DNA from: Taibaiella helva
Lineage (GTDB): Bacteria > Bacteroidota > Bacteroidia > Chitinophagales > Chitinophagaceae
Reading direction: 5' to 3'
NCBI RefSeq assembly: GCF_003545695.1
Contig: NZ_QUZZ01000017.1
Coordinates: 18,508 to 82,507, forward strand
Length of the DNA stretch: 64,000 bases
Part shown: positions 24,608-33,794 of the stretch, one piece after another
Layout of the letters: each line of letters starts with the position of its first letter
How positions within the stretch are numbered: position 1 is the stretch's first letter
Position numbers and translations under genes: made by a program
Notes under the pieces: generated by a model
Databases searched by the model: none
Told to the model about the DNA's origin: nothing
The model's input: only the letters and a program-made list of their open reading frames with translations

Positions 24608-25186
24608 ATGAAAAAGCAAGGGAAAGAATACCGGTCGGTCCTGGCCGCAGCCCTGGCCACCGGCCTCGTATTAATGATGCCTTTGATCGCTATGCAATTT
24701 ACTGCGGAAGTAAACTGGCGCCCGGCCGACTTCCTGGCAATGGGCGTGCTGGTCTTTACAACAGGACTGGCATTGGTATTCCTGATACAAAAAGGCCCCA
24801 ATATCCTGTACCGTATCGCTGCCGGCCTGGCTTTGTGTACGACTTTCCTGATGATCTTGGCTAACCTGGCAGTAGGTCTTATCGGCAGCGGACCCAATGC
24901 CGCCAACCTGATGTATGCCGGTGTGGCGCTGGCGGTCATTGCGGGCTGTGTTCTTTCCCGCCTTAAAGCGGAGGGTATGGAACGTACCATGTACGCCGCA
25001 TCCGGCGGGCTGGTAGGTTTCGCTATCATTGCCTTCCTGGTTGGTGCGCACCGGTATCCCGGCAGCTCCGTAGCAGAAATATTCGGTGTGGGCGGCTTCT
25101 TTGCAGGTCTGTACCTTATCGCTGGTTTGCTGTTCCGGTATGACGCAAAAGGGATACGTTTGAAACAGGTACAAGGGAAAATCTGA
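24608..25186 (+). CDS. Six-helix membrane protein of unknown function
   Basis: 192 residues, almost wholly hydrophobic: helices at about 12-32, 42-61, 68-90, 98-115, 128-147 and 155-178, with a short basic C-terminus (RYDAKGIRLKQVQGKI). No catalytic motif and no named family recognised. It is preceded by a textbook promoter containing a palindromic operator, so expression is probably switched by a dedicated regulator that is not next to it. A long stem-loop follows the gene. Confidence 0.7.
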   Translation: MKKQGKEYRSVLAAALATGLVLMMPLIAMQFTAEVNWRPADFLAMGVLVFTTGLALVFLIQKGPNILYRIAAGLALCTTFLMILANLAVGLIGSGPNAANLMYAGVALAVIAGCVLSRLKAEGMERTMYAASGGLVGFAIIAFLVGAHRYPGSSVAEIFGVGGFFAGLYLIAGLLFRYDAKGIRLKQVQGKI

Positions 25187-25226
25187 GCTTCAGACGCAAT
25201 ACTCTTCCGGCAGCCATGCTAGTGGC

Positions 25227-25274
25227 CATGGCGTGTTTACGGCTAATGCCCCGGCCAGCTGTAAACGCGCCATG
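25227..25274. repeat. Long stem-loop downstream of the six-helix membrane protein gene
   Basis: CATGGCGTGTTTAC (25227-25240) pairs with GTAAACGCGCCATG (25261-25274), 13 of 14 positions, around a 20-base loop that itself contains GGC/GCC pairs. No T-run follows, so a structured RNA or REP-like element is as likely as a terminator. Confidence 0.5.
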
Positions 25275-25448
25275 TACGATTCTGAACCTGGCAGCGCGCG
25301 GCGCCTTCGTACCGAAAATTTTTCCAGTCATATTGTAATTATAGATTAAATTAACTATATTTACTTTGCTTTATGAAACCAAACCCTTTTCCAATCTCTT
25401 CCTTGGAAAGATCCTGTTCGATTCACCAATCAATTAAACAGATAAACT

Positions 25449-27002
25449 ATGAAAAAAACCATTATGAGCCTCTGCTGTGCTTTACTGGGCACCTTCGCCA
25501 CGCAGGCGCAAACCTTTATCCCGCCATCGTTCTCCTTTCCCGAGGTTACCTATCCCACCGGGCCGATGAACGCTGTCAGCCGTACTTTCCACACTTCCTG
25601 CAATTCCTACGGCAATCTTAACGGCGATAACCTCTATGTGTATTCCTGGAGCTGCACACAGCCGATCGCCGGAGGCTTTGCCTTCAGGAGAAATACCACT
25701 GCAGATGTGCTGATCAGCCAGGGCTACCAGCCTTATACCGACGTAAGCGATCTCGAGGTCGGGCTCATCACAGTAAACAGTACAGTGTTTATTGTGGCCA
25801 GCTATTACAAGGTCAATACGGGACATTTTGTAGACTTCTGGACCTGGAATGTCGCCGGCGGAACGATTTCGCTGTATGCTTCATACCCGCTGACCACGAA
25901 CGCCATCTACTCCCGCATCAGCCTCGACGTGCACAAGCTGTATGGCGCCGCAGTTACCTGGCAAGACGGCAATAATGATATTTTCGTTAAGGTATTCAAT
26001 ACGGGCGGTGGTTTTCTACAGGCAGGCAGCACGCTGCAAATTGCTTCCAACGGCGTTATTCCTGATGTAGCCTTTAGCCATTACGGCGACCTGAAGGTGC
26101 GCGTTGCCTATGTTGACCCGGCTTCAGGCAATATCCGCGTGATCCACGGCCTGTTCAACGACCTGCTGGTAGGCACTGTGTCTATAGCAACCGATTATGT
26201 ACAGACGGGTATCTATCCCGCCCTGGGCAACCAGCTCAATCATAATCCTGTCGCTTCTAACTGGATGCATATTGATTCGCCCGACGACAATCCGCCGGGC
26301 TCCGATGTATGGTCTTATGTCTATGCCGCAACCAACGGGGACATTATGAGCATCAGCAAATACAATGCCAGCGCGCCGGTACTGATGAACCTCTCGGGGA
26401 ATATTAAAGGGCAAACCCCTACCATCGCTTACAGCGCCGACGCGCAGAGCATCCATTACGGATGGTATACCAATTTCACCGCCACACCCCAGCCGGGCTA
26501 TGTGGCTGTAGAGCGCCGGATCAACGGTTCTTATATCACACCGCCCAATGCCTATAAAGTGGTCGCCAATACGACCAATTACAGCGGTACGCCGACGCTG
26601 TGCTTCTCCAAGCAGAATGATATGAACAACAATTTGTTTGCGGTCTATCCCATGTTTGCTTCACCATCAGGATATGAAATGCGCTTCAAGCTGGTACCCT
26701 GGCTGGCTACCACTTTCCGGCATGAAGTTCCGGTTACCGGCGGACCGGTTATAGAAACGGTGAGCGCCAATCCCAACCCCTTTACCAGCACCCTGCAGCT
26801 GAAAGGTAATCTTAACCATACTTATATCTTGTATGTAACGGATATCAGCGGCAGAGTGCTTTATAACAGGTCCGGAACCTTGAATGAGCTCAACGCCGGC
26901 CTGCAGGAAATTGCCGGTCCGCTGAAGCCAGGCGTTTACTTCCTGGATATACTCAACCAGACGACCAGCCTGCGCCAGAGCCTGAAAACGGTAAAGCAAT
27001 AG
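25449..27002 (+). CDS. Secreted protein with type IX secretion sorting domain
   Basis: 517 residues. Signal peptide MKKTIMSLCCALLGTFATQA cleaved before QTF. The body (25-430) is beta-rich with propeller-like strands and no recognised catalytic motif; repeats of Y/S-rich strands such as VEVGLITVNSTVFIVASYYK-like blocks suggest a repetitive sheet protein. The last 80 residues (from VSANPNPFTSTLQLKG through ISGRVLYNRSG to GVYFLDILNQTTSLRQSLKTVKQ) are a T9SS type A sorting domain: the NPNPF start and the G-x-Y-x-L ... K-x-V/x-K end are diagnostic. It should be exported by the Por/type IX system and released or attached outside. Its own terminator follows. Confidence 0.88.
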   Translation: MKKTIMSLCCALLGTFATQAQTFIPPSFSFPEVTYPTGPMNAVSRTFHTSCNSYGNLNGDNLYVYSWSCTQPIAGGFAFRRNTTADVLISQGYQPYTDVSDLEVGLITVNSTVFIVASYYKVNTGHFVDFWTWNVAGGTISLYASYPLTTNAIYSRISLDVHKLYGAAVTWQDGNNDIFVKVFNTGGGFLQAGSTLQIASNGVIPDVAFSHYGDLKVRVAYVDPASGNIRVIHGLFNDLLVGTVSIATDYVQTGIYPALGNQLNHNPVASNWMHIDSPDDNPPGSDVWSYVYAATNGDIMSISKYNASAPVLMNLSGNIKGQTPTIAYSADAQSIHYGWYTNFTATPQPGYVAVERRINGSYITPPNAYKVVANTTNYSGTPTLCFSKQNDMNNNLFAVYPMFASPSGYEMRFKLVPWLATTFRHEVPVTGGPVIETVSANPNPFTSTLQLKGNLNHTYILYVTDISGRVLYNRSGTLNELNAGLQEIAGPLKPGVYFLDILNQTTSLRQSLKTVKQ

Positions 27003-27027
27003 GTAAGCGGTTTAGCCATTTATAGAG

Positions 27028-27060
27028 ATAGCCCCGGCGCAGTGCCGGGGCTATTGCTTT
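27028..27060 (+). terminator. Terminator of the T9SS cargo gene
   Basis: ATAGCCCCGGC (27028-27038) and GCCGGGGCTAT (27044-27054) form a perfect 11-pair stem with a five-base loop; TGCTTT follows. Confidence 0.8.
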
Positions 27061-27100
27061 ACTATTCTGTACTATCGCGGGCAGGAAACAGCAAAGGTTA

Positions 27101-27520
27101 TCAGCTTATCTTCTTCTGCGCCGCTGCTTTGATCATACCTTCAAGCACCTTCATATCCACATCGGCCAGCTTGGTGATGTAGAGACAGCCTGCACCGGTT
27201 TTGTGCTTACCCAGCTTTTGCAGCACCTCTGCATGTGCTTTGATATCCATGGTAAGGTATAGGGAAAGGTTAGCCTTCCGCGGTGAGAAGCCTATCCTGA
27301 ACCAATCCACCTCGCGGCCGGAGGTAGGGCTTTTGTACCTCAGGTTACCGAAGCCGATCAGGGAGGCGCCCCACATCCTGGGCTTTTCTTTCGTTGCCTT
27401 TTCCATCAGCTTCAGCAACGTATAGCAGTCCTGGCGCTTCTGTTCCTCGGGCAGGCCGGCAATAAAGGCCTCGACGCTGGCATCGTTCTCTTTGGTTTTG
27501 ATCTCTGCTACTTTGCCCAT
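27101..27520 (-). CDS. DUF1801 domain protein
   Basis: 139 residues matching DUF1801/YdhG-like proteins: NDASVEAFIAGLPEEQKRQDCYTLLKLMEKATKEKPRMWG, then SLIGFGNLRYKSPTSGREVDWFRIGFSPRKANLSLYL and GCLYITKLADVDMKVLEGMI. This fold is cytoplasmic and of unknown biochemical function, resembling frataxin-like domains. It is a single gene, convergent with the T9SS cargo gene; the 27028-27054 hairpin lies between the two and could serve both. Confidence 0.88.
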   Translation of the reverse strand: MGKVAEIKTKENDASVEAFIAGLPEEQKRQDCYTLLKLMEKATKEKPRMWGASLIGFGNLRYKSPTSGREVDWFRIGFSPRKANLSLYLTMDIKAHAEVLQKLGKHKTGAGCLYITKLADVDMKVLEGMIKAAAQKKIS

Positions 27521-27685
27521 AGGAATATCTTTTGAAAATGACGGTACTTTAACTCATTTCAAATGTAATGGATTTATGCCATACAGCACGATGGCCGGAC
27601 GACAAAGTATAGAGCAAGGTTGGAACGCGGCACCTTTCCGGCCTGCGGGAGCCCAAAGAAAAGAACAGCTGATAGCAGGATGATG

Positions 27686-28558
27686 CTATATTACCTCCGT
27701 CAGGAGGAACTGCTGTATAAGTGTCAACACCTCGTCAAAATGCGTTTCCAATAACATGTGCGCGCCTTCAAGAATGTGTACCTGTGCGTGGGGTAAATCC
27801 CTTTGGTAGCAGGACGCTTCAGCTACGCTGAAAAAGGGATCGTACCGACCCCATATTACCAGGGCAGGTGGCTGGTATTGGCAAAAGTACTGCTGGAACA
27901 CCGGGAACATGTCGAGGTTGTGCCGGTAGTCGTAGTTCAGCGCAAACTGCATTTCGATATTGCCGGGCCGGCGCATGCGCTCCCAGTCGAGCAGCCAGGC
28001 TTCTGGACCGATGCGCGAAAGCAGCTGCTCTGCCACACCTGCGGTGTATTGCGCCTCTACACCCTCTTTGCTCAGGAATGCGGCAACTTTCTTCTTTTTC
28101 GCCTCGGTCGGATGGGCCCAATAGTCCAGCGTATCCTCCCACTGCGGGCCGATGCCTTCCCGGTAGGCATTGCCGTTCTGGACAATGACTGCTTCAATTT
28201 TCAGGGGATGGTTGATGCATAGATGCAAGCCTATAGGGCAGCCGTAATCATGCAGGTAGATGGTAAAAGCATTTAGTCCTATTATTTCAGTAAACCGGCC
28301 GATGTATGCTGATATATTTTTAAAGCTATACGCGAAGCTACTTTTACCGGGAAAGGCGCTGAAGCCGAATCCGGGATAGTCGGGCGCAACAAGATGATAC
28401 CGGTCGGAGAGGGCAGTCATCAGACCCTTAAACATATAGGAAGAGCTGGGAAAGCCGTGCAGCAGCAGTAATGCCGGATGACCGGGATCACCGGCTTCGC
28501 GGTAAAAAATATCGACGCCATCAACAGCTACGGTTTTATGGAAGATCTGCCGGCTCAT
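27686..28558 (-). CDS. Alpha/beta hydrolase of the haloalkane dehalogenase/epoxide hydrolase group
   Basis: 290 residues with a complete alpha/beta-hydrolase layout: oxyanion region LLLHGFPSSS, nucleophile D104 in YLHDYGCPIG (aspartate, as in dehalogenases and epoxide hydrolases, not serine), acid in VIWGRYDPFF and base His in ILEGAHMLLETH. The cap region contains YREGIGPQWEDTLDYWAHPTEAKKK, typical of a widespread Proteobacteria/Bacteroidota subgroup annotated only as alpha/beta hydrolase. The halide-stabilising Trp next to the nucleophile of true dehalogenases is replaced by Tyr (HDYG), so epoxide or another ester-like substrate is more likely. Cytoplasmic, monocistronic. Confidence 0.85.
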   Translation of the reverse strand: MSRQIFHKTVAVDGVDIFYREAGDPGHPALLLLHGFPSSSYMFKGLMTALSDRYHLVAPDYPGFGFSAFPGKSSFAYSFKNISAYIGRFTEIIGLNAFTIYLHDYGCPIGLHLCINHPLKIEAVIVQNGNAYREGIGPQWEDTLDYWAHPTEAKKKKVAAFLSKEGVEAQYTAGVAEQLLSRIGPEAWLLDWERMRRPGNIEMQFALNYDYRHNLDMFPVFQQYFCQYQPPALVIWGRYDPFFSVAEASCYQRDLPHAQVHILEGAHMLLETHFDEVLTLIQQFLLTEVI

Positions 28559-28730
28559 ATCTTTCCTCTTAACACCCGTCCGGCCATTTAGTTGTTAAGA
28601 GAATAAAACGAACGCGCCGCCGTGGGCCATCAGAACAGCCATGACACCTTGCCGGTATATCTGGCCTTTTATTTCCCCTGTATCCCCGGGGAGGATACCG
28701 CTAAAAAAGTATTGAAAGCACTACTTGCGC

Positions 28731-30041
28731 TTACCGTATCAGCACCTGGCGGTCGGCATCAAGCCTTAGCAGGATAAACAGCAGGATGCTGAAAGAAAGC
28801 AACGAGGTACCGCCATAGCTCAGCATGGGCAAGGTGATCCCGATTACCGGCGCCAGCCCCATGGTCATGCTGAGGTTGATGGCCAGGTGGAAGAAGAGGA
28901 TCGACGCCACGCAGTAGGCATAGACCCTGCTGAACATCGATCGTTGCCGCTCGGCGATATAGACGATGCGCAGCAGCAGGGTCACATAAAGCAGCACCAA
29001 TACCGAACTGCCCACAAAGCCGAACTGCTCGCCGATACCGCAGAAGACGAAATCGGTGTTCTGCTCGGGCACGAAAGAATACTTGGTCTGTGTACCGTTA
29101 CCAAAGCCTTTGCCCAGCAGGCCACCGCTGCCGATGGCGATCTTGGATTGCCGTACATTGTAGTCGGCGTCCTTCTTGGGCGTAACGCCGGGCTTCTGGT
29201 ATTCCTGGGGCACATCCTGGCCCAACATCGAATAGATACGTTCGGTCTGGTATCCCTGGAAAACGTTTTTAAACACATAAGGCACCACGACCTGGCTGAA
29301 CAGCACGGCAATGAGCCAGGCGCCGGCGATCACAACGATGAGGATGCGGTTACGTTTCAGCTGGCGGCGCAGCAACCAGGTGATGAGCAGGGGTATTGCC
29401 GTAATGATAATGAACAGCGGCAGGCGCTCGATCAGCAAGGTTCCGATGAGCAGGCCCGCTACTGAAAACCCGATCAGCAGGATCGCATTGGGCAGGCCCT
29501 CCCGGTACATAGCCAGGAAGAAAGAGAAATACACCAGGGCAAGGCCGGTTTCATTCTGCTTGATGATGATCGCGCAGGGCAGCAGCACTATGGCGGTGGC
29601 AATAAGACGGTCTTTAAGTGTTTTGAAATTGGTTTCGGGCGTCGACAGGAAACGTGCCAGCGCCAGTGCTGTAAAGATCTTGCATAGCTCACCGGGCTGA
29701 AAGCTGAACGATCCGAATTTGATAAAGCTGTGCGAGCCTTTTACCTCGGAGCCCAGCGCAAACGTAGCCAGCAGCAGCAATATGCCGACAAGATAAGAAA
29801 GGTAAGCAACAGCAAGAAAGAACTTACTGTCGGTAAGCACAATGATCATACCCACTACAAGCGAAATACAAAGCCAGGTGATCTGCTTCATATGGCTCTT
29901 GCTCATATTAAAAAAGGGATCGCTGAAATTGGTATACTCAACGGAATATACGGCGGCTATGCCGATGGCCACCAGGGCCAGGTAGAGATAAATTACCGGC
30001 CAGTCAATGCGGGCAGTCAGGGGTTTGCGGCCTAAGCTCAT
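28731..30041 (-). CDS. rodA: RodA, SEDS peptidoglycan glycosyltransferase for cell elongation
   Basis: 436 residues with ten or more helices. SEDS signatures: GSHSFIKFGSFSFQPGELCKIFTALALARFL, the extracytoplasmic loop YSFVPEQNTDFVFCGIGEQFGFVG that carries the catalytic Asp of the family (TDFVF), and GITLPMLSYGGTSLL near the C-terminus. The otherwise common QPDLGT stretch reads KQNETG here. RodA polymerises lipid II together with the class B transpeptidase PBP2, whose gene ends 27 bases upstream on the same strand, so the two form the elongasome pair. A large insert between helices 7 and 8 (QVVVPYVFKNVFQGYQTERIYSML) is normal for the family. Confidence 0.93.
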   Translation of the reverse strand: MSLGRKPLTARIDWPVIYLYLALVAIGIAAVYSVEYTNFSDPFFNMSKSHMKQITWLCISLVVGMIIVLTDSKFFLAVAYLSYLVGILLLLATFALGSEVKGSHSFIKFGSFSFQPGELCKIFTALALARFLSTPETNFKTLKDRLIATAIVLLPCAIIIKQNETGLALVYFSFFLAMYREGLPNAILLIGFSVAGLLIGTLLIERLPLFIIITAIPLLITWLLRRQLKRNRILIVVIAGAWLIAVLFSQVVVPYVFKNVFQGYQTERIYSMLGQDVPQEYQKPGVTPKKDADYNVRQSKIAIGSGGLLGKGFGNGTQTKYSFVPEQNTDFVFCGIGEQFGFVGSSVLVLLYVTLLLRIVYIAERQRSMFSRVYAYCVASILFFHLAINLSMTMGLAPVIGITLPMLSYGGTSLLSFSILLFILLRLDADRQVLIR

Positions 30042-30068
30042 GTTGTTCGTTCGTTTTAAGGAAATTTG

Positions 30069-32138
30069 CTAGTTCTGAAAACGGATGGTGCCGTCCGTTC
30101 CCGGCCCGCGTTTGGCACTCAGGTCGTAATAGTCTTTCATGATCTGCCGTACCAGCATCGTATCCCTTTGCTTTTTCACACTATCCCGGGTGCGTTTGTC
30201 GGCGGTGCGCAGCATATCGCGAAGCAGGTCTTTTTGCCGTTGCAGGGAGTCGATCACACGGATATAGCTTTTTACGGTATTCGCTTTGAACATCTTTTCC
30301 TGCAGGGCGATGCGGGCTGGGGCCGTGATCGAGTCCTTCAGGTATTTCTCCATCATCAGGCTGGCTATGGGCCCTGCCCAGGTGGCCCCGTAGCCCGAAT
30401 TCTGCACGACCACGGCGATAGCGATCTTTGGATCGTTCTTCGGTGCGAAGCAAACGAATACCGAATGGTTATCGAGCTTGGTCTTCTGCCCGTTGAGTAT
30501 CCAGTAGTTTTCCACGGTTCCCGTTTTGCCGCAAACCTCAACTCCGGGCAATATGGCTACCCGTCCGGTACCATGGCTCACCACATCTTCCATACCCATG
30601 ATCACCGATTCAAAAGCGCTGTCGGAAATATGCGTGGGCGTATGCTTCACCAGGTAGTCCTTCAATACCGTGTCGCGGGGATTGCCGCCAATGCTTTTCA
30701 CGAAGTGGGGAATATAATAATAGCCCCGGTTGGCGATGAGGCACATGGCATTGGCCATCTGCAGCGGTGTCATGTCCACCTCGCCCTGGCCCATACCCAC
30801 AAACACCATGGTACAGGAGTTCCAGCTGCCATGATATTTCTGGTTGAAGTAGGAAGAATCGGGAATGCCGCCGGGTTTTTCGCCGGGAATATCGATACCC
30901 AGGGGATGGCCCAGCCCCATCGCCGAAAGATAGTCGTGCCAGCGCTGCAGGCCTTCGTGCGTTCCGCCGGCCCATTTCTTGGCATCGACGGTCTTGCGGA
31001 ATACATCGCAGAAATAGGCGTTGCAGGAATTGGCCATCGCCAGGCGCAGGTTGGCCGCATGGCCGCCGCCGGAGTGGGTGCAACCGATGCGCCGGCCGCA
31101 GGCATAATAGCCGCCACCGCAGGGATAGCCGAAAGACGGAGTGATCACGCCCACATCGAGGCCGATCAGCGCGGTTAAAGGCTTAAAGGTAGAGCCGGGC
31201 GGGTACTGCGCCAGAATGGCCCGGTTAAATAAGGGACGGGTATAGCTCCTGCTCAGCTCGGTATAGCCTTTGGCAAAGGTGGAACCGGACAACAGGTTGG
31301 GATCATAGGAAGGTGCAGAAACCAGGGCGAGGATACCACCTGTCCTGGGATCGATAGCGATTGCGCTGCCGATCTTGCCGGCCATCAGCTTTTCTCCATA
31401 AGCCTGCAGATCGGCATCCAGGTACAATTCCAGGCTCCTGCCTGCTACTGAAGGCGTATCCAGGCTTCCGTTCTTATACGAATCCCTGGGACGGTTCAGC
31501 ACATCGCGTACCATGTACTCCACGCCACGCTGGCCCCGCAACACTTCTTCATAGCGGCTTTCAAGGCCGCTCTGGCCTACATAGTCCCCCTGGCGATAGG
31601 ATGCATAGCGGGAATTTGTAAGCATATTTTCGCTTACCTCGTTCAGATAGCCGAAGATATGAGCGCCGATACCCAGGGGATAGGTACGGGTAGAACGTTC
31701 CAGCAGCTCGAAGCCTTCGAACAGGTAGAGGTTTTCCTGGAGCCGGGCATTTTTTTCCTGGGAAAGACCCGCTTCATAAATACTCTGCCGCTGATAACCG
31801 TTGCGGAGCGTCAGCTTTTTCATGGTCTTCAGGAAAGTAGCCTTGTCGGTACCCATTACCGCGCAGAATTGTGCCGTATCCAGGTTTTTGATCTTATTGG
31901 GAATAAAGGCCAGATCATAAGTGACATTGTTGATCAGCAGGGCCTTGCCTTTACGGTCAACAATAGCGCCCCGGGCAGGGTAGACTACCTTACGAAAGAT
32001 CGCCTGACCCTCCGCCATTACTCTGTATTTATCGTCCAGGATCTGAAGTGTGAACAACCGGGCTATAAGGATTACAGCCAACACGACGAACACGCCACGG
32101 ATGATCCAGGGACGGGGATTCTGACTGAAAGCGGACAT
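30069..32138 (-). CDS. mrdA: Penicillin-binding protein 2 (class B transpeptidase)
   Basis: 689 residues from ATG 32138. One N-terminal helix (IIRGVFVVLAVILIARLFTL), a dimerisation domain with RGAIVDRKGKALL, and a transpeptidase domain with the three active-site motifs: S316-x-x-K319 in PGSTFKPL, SCN in MANSCNAYF, and KTGT in VCGKTGTVEN. It cross-links peptidoglycan during elongation in complex with RodA, encoded directly downstream. An in-frame upstream extension to 32210 is possible but carries no signal-like feature. mreBCD, often in the same cluster, are not in the window. The C-terminal tail (about 600-689) is charged and lacks a known domain. Confidence 0.93.
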   Translation of the reverse strand: MSAFSQNPRPWIIRGVFVVLAVILIARLFTLQILDDKYRVMAEGQAIFRKVVYPARGAIVDRKGKALLINNVTYDLAFIPNKIKNLDTAQFCAVMGTDKATFLKTMKKLTLRNGYQRQSIYEAGLSQEKNARLQENLYLFEGFELLERSTRTYPLGIGAHIFGYLNEVSENMLTNSRYASYRQGDYVGQSGLESRYEEVLRGQRGVEYMVRDVLNRPRDSYKNGSLDTPSVAGRSLELYLDADLQAYGEKLMAGKIGSAIAIDPRTGGILALVSAPSYDPNLLSGSTFAKGYTELSRSYTRPLFNRAILAQYPPGSTFKPLTALIGLDVGVITPSFGYPCGGGYYACGRRIGCTHSGGGHAANLRLAMANSCNAYFCDVFRKTVDAKKWAGGTHEGLQRWHDYLSAMGLGHPLGIDIPGEKPGGIPDSSYFNQKYHGSWNSCTMVFVGMGQGEVDMTPLQMANAMCLIANRGYYYIPHFVKSIGGNPRDTVLKDYLVKHTPTHISDSAFESVIMGMEDVVSHGTGRVAILPGVEVCGKTGTVENYWILNGQKTKLDNHSVFVCFAPKNDPKIAIAVVVQNSGYGATWAGPIASLMMEKYLKDSITAPARIALQEKMFKANTVKSYIRVIDSLQRQKDLLRDMLRTADKRTRDSVKKQRDTMLVRQIMKDYYDLSAKRGPGTDGTIRFQN

Positions 32139-32237
32139 GGAAGAGAATGAAAATGAATTATACACAAAGATAATGCCACAAACATTTTGAACACAAAAAT
32201 TTAATGCCAACTTCTAAAAATAATCCTAATTTACAGC

Positions 32238-32245
32238 TACTTTTG
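32238..32245 (+). promoter_or_regulatory. -7 box of the 351-residue sensor kinase gene
   Basis: TACTTTTG, perfect TAnnTTTG, 17 bases before the TTG start codon at 32263. No clear -33 element. Confidence 0.4.
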
Positions 32246-32262
32246 TTCCAAACCGAAATGCC

Positions 32263-33318
32263 TTGCCCGTAATACAATCCAAAAATACTTCGCCGGCGAT
32301 CCTGTCGTTTTTCACCGCGTTGATACTGGCCATTTTTATTACGTTGTTCACCCTCTTCTTAAGGCAGCCCTGGTATATCGATCTCATTGCTTTCGCCCTT
32401 ACGTTTATCGTAGCCTACACCATTTATTTTTATACCCTGCAGTATTTTATTTACCGTAAAATAAAGCTGATCTATAAATTCATCTACCAGACCAAGGCGA
32501 CCAAAAGGGAAGAATTCTTTTACCAGAATATCCTGCCGCAAAAGTCCATCGATGAAGTGCGGAAGGATGTGGAACGCTGGGCGATCGAAAAAAGAGATGA
32601 GATCGAGATACTGCAGAAGAACGAGCAATTCCGTAAAGAGTTCCTGATGAACCTTGCTCACGAGCTGCGCACGCCTATCTTTACCGTACAAGGCTATGTG
32701 CATACCTTATTGAACGGCGCCATCGACGACCCGGCAGTGAACCGGAAATTCCTCAGCAATGCGACGAAAGGGATACAGCGCCTGGTGCAGCTGGCCGATG
32801 ACCTCGACCAGATCAGCAAGCTGGAATCGGGCAAAATACCGATCGTGCAGGAATCTTTCGTGATCCAGGAGCTGGTAAAGGATGTGTATGAGGAAATGAT
32901 GCTGAAAGCACGGGACCGTGGCATCGATATGCAGGTAAAAAAAGGCACTGAAGCCGCGATCACCGTATATGCCGATAAGCAGAAAGTAAAGCAGGTGGTG
33001 GTGAACCTCGTGGAGAATGCGCTGAAATACGGTAATGAAGGCGGAACAATCACGACAGGCTTTTACCAGATGGATGGCGGACGTATTTATATCGAAGTTT
33101 CCGACGACGGGCCGGGTATCGCCGAGCACCACCTTTCCCGCATCTTCGAGCGTTTTTACCGCGCCGACCGCAGCCGTAGCCGGGAGATCGGCGGTACAGG
33201 CCTGGGCCTGGCCATCGTCAAGCACATCATAGAAGCCCATGGCCAGACTATTACCGTACGCAGCAAAGTAGGCGTGGGCTCTTCTTTTGGCTTTACCCTG
33301 GATAAAGGTAAATCATAA
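32263..33318 (+). CDS. Two-helix sensor histidine kinase (PhoR-like), orphan
   Basis: 351 residues starting at TTG 32263; the nearby ATG at 32258 is out of frame and stops after four codons. Two adjacent helices (11-33 and 36-62) with almost no periplasmic loop, a linker coiled coil, HisKA with H133 in NLAHELRTPIFTVQGY, and HATPase with N box VVNLVENALKYG, G1 DDGPGI and G2 GGTGLGLAIVKHI. The near absence of an external loop suggests sensing within the membrane or through partners. No response regulator is adjacent. The gene is divergent from mrdA, sharing a 124-base intergenic region. Confidence 0.9.
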   Translation: MPVIQSKNTSPAILSFFTALILAIFITLFTLFLRQPWYIDLIAFALTFIVAYTIYFYTLQYFIYRKIKLIYKFIYQTKATKREEFFYQNILPQKSIDEVRKDVERWAIEKRDEIEILQKNEQFRKEFLMNLAHELRTPIFTVQGYVHTLLNGAIDDPAVNRKFLSNATKGIQRLVQLADDLDQISKLESGKIPIVQESFVIQELVKDVYEEMMLKARDRGIDMQVKKGTEAAITVYADKQKVKQVVVNLVENALKYGNEGGTITTGFYQMDGGRIYIEVSDDGPGIAEHHLSRIFERFYRADRSRSREIGGTGLGLAIVKHIIEAHGQTITVRSKVGVGSSFGFTLDKGKS

Positions 33319-33358
33319 GCTATACTTTCCTGAACCGAAAGGGCAAACAGACTCGGGG

Positions 33359-33691
33359 TTAAGCGCTGCCACCGGCATAATCGAAGGCCGCCTGCGCCAG
33401 CTCCGGCCAGTATTGATGATGATCGTAGGACAGCTGTACCCATTCCTTCATTGCACGGCCTTTTCCCGAAGGGTCGAACAGCACGGCCCCGTCCAGCGCC
33501 ATTGCTTTCTGATGTGCCGCAAGCGGCAGCTTGAACACCATGCTTTTCTGGTAAAAGCAGATAAAGGCTTTCCCTCCTGTTTTAAAGCAAGGCTTGCCGA
33601 ACATCCGGCTCTCTTCCGCTTTGCTGAAGCTCCGGCCCGTATCCTGATAAAGCGATAATCCGGTTCCATAGACCTGTCCTGTTTGCCACAA
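33359..33691 (-). CDS. TfoX/Sxy N-terminal-like small protein; start uncertain
   Basis: The conserved part runs from RMFGKPCFKTGGKAFICFYQKSMVFKL through FDPSGKGRAMKEWVQLSYDHHQYWPELAQAAFDYAG, matching the TfoX N-terminal-like fold common in bacteria. The frame opens at TTG 33691, but that codon is inside a TATATTTG -7 box (33696-33689), so translation cannot start there if the promoter is real. The first ATG after the box, at 33669, is in another frame. Either the gene starts at an unusual codon near 33670 or a one-base shift has damaged the N-terminus. Function unknown. It is convergent with the sensor kinase gene. Confidence 0.6.
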   Translation of the reverse strand: MWQTGQVYGTGLSLYQDTGRSFSKAEESRMFGKPCFKTGGKAFICFYQKSMVFKLPLAAHQKAMALDGAVLFDPSGKGRAMKEWVQLSYDHHQYWPELAQAAFDYAGGSA

Positions 33692-33794
33692 ATATAGCTG
33701 CTTTCGGCAAGCCGTATTGCAGGGGGCTTTGAGGAAGCGCAGAAAAGCATAAAGATTTGATTAAATTCGCCACGGTTTATCCGCATCCCCGACT

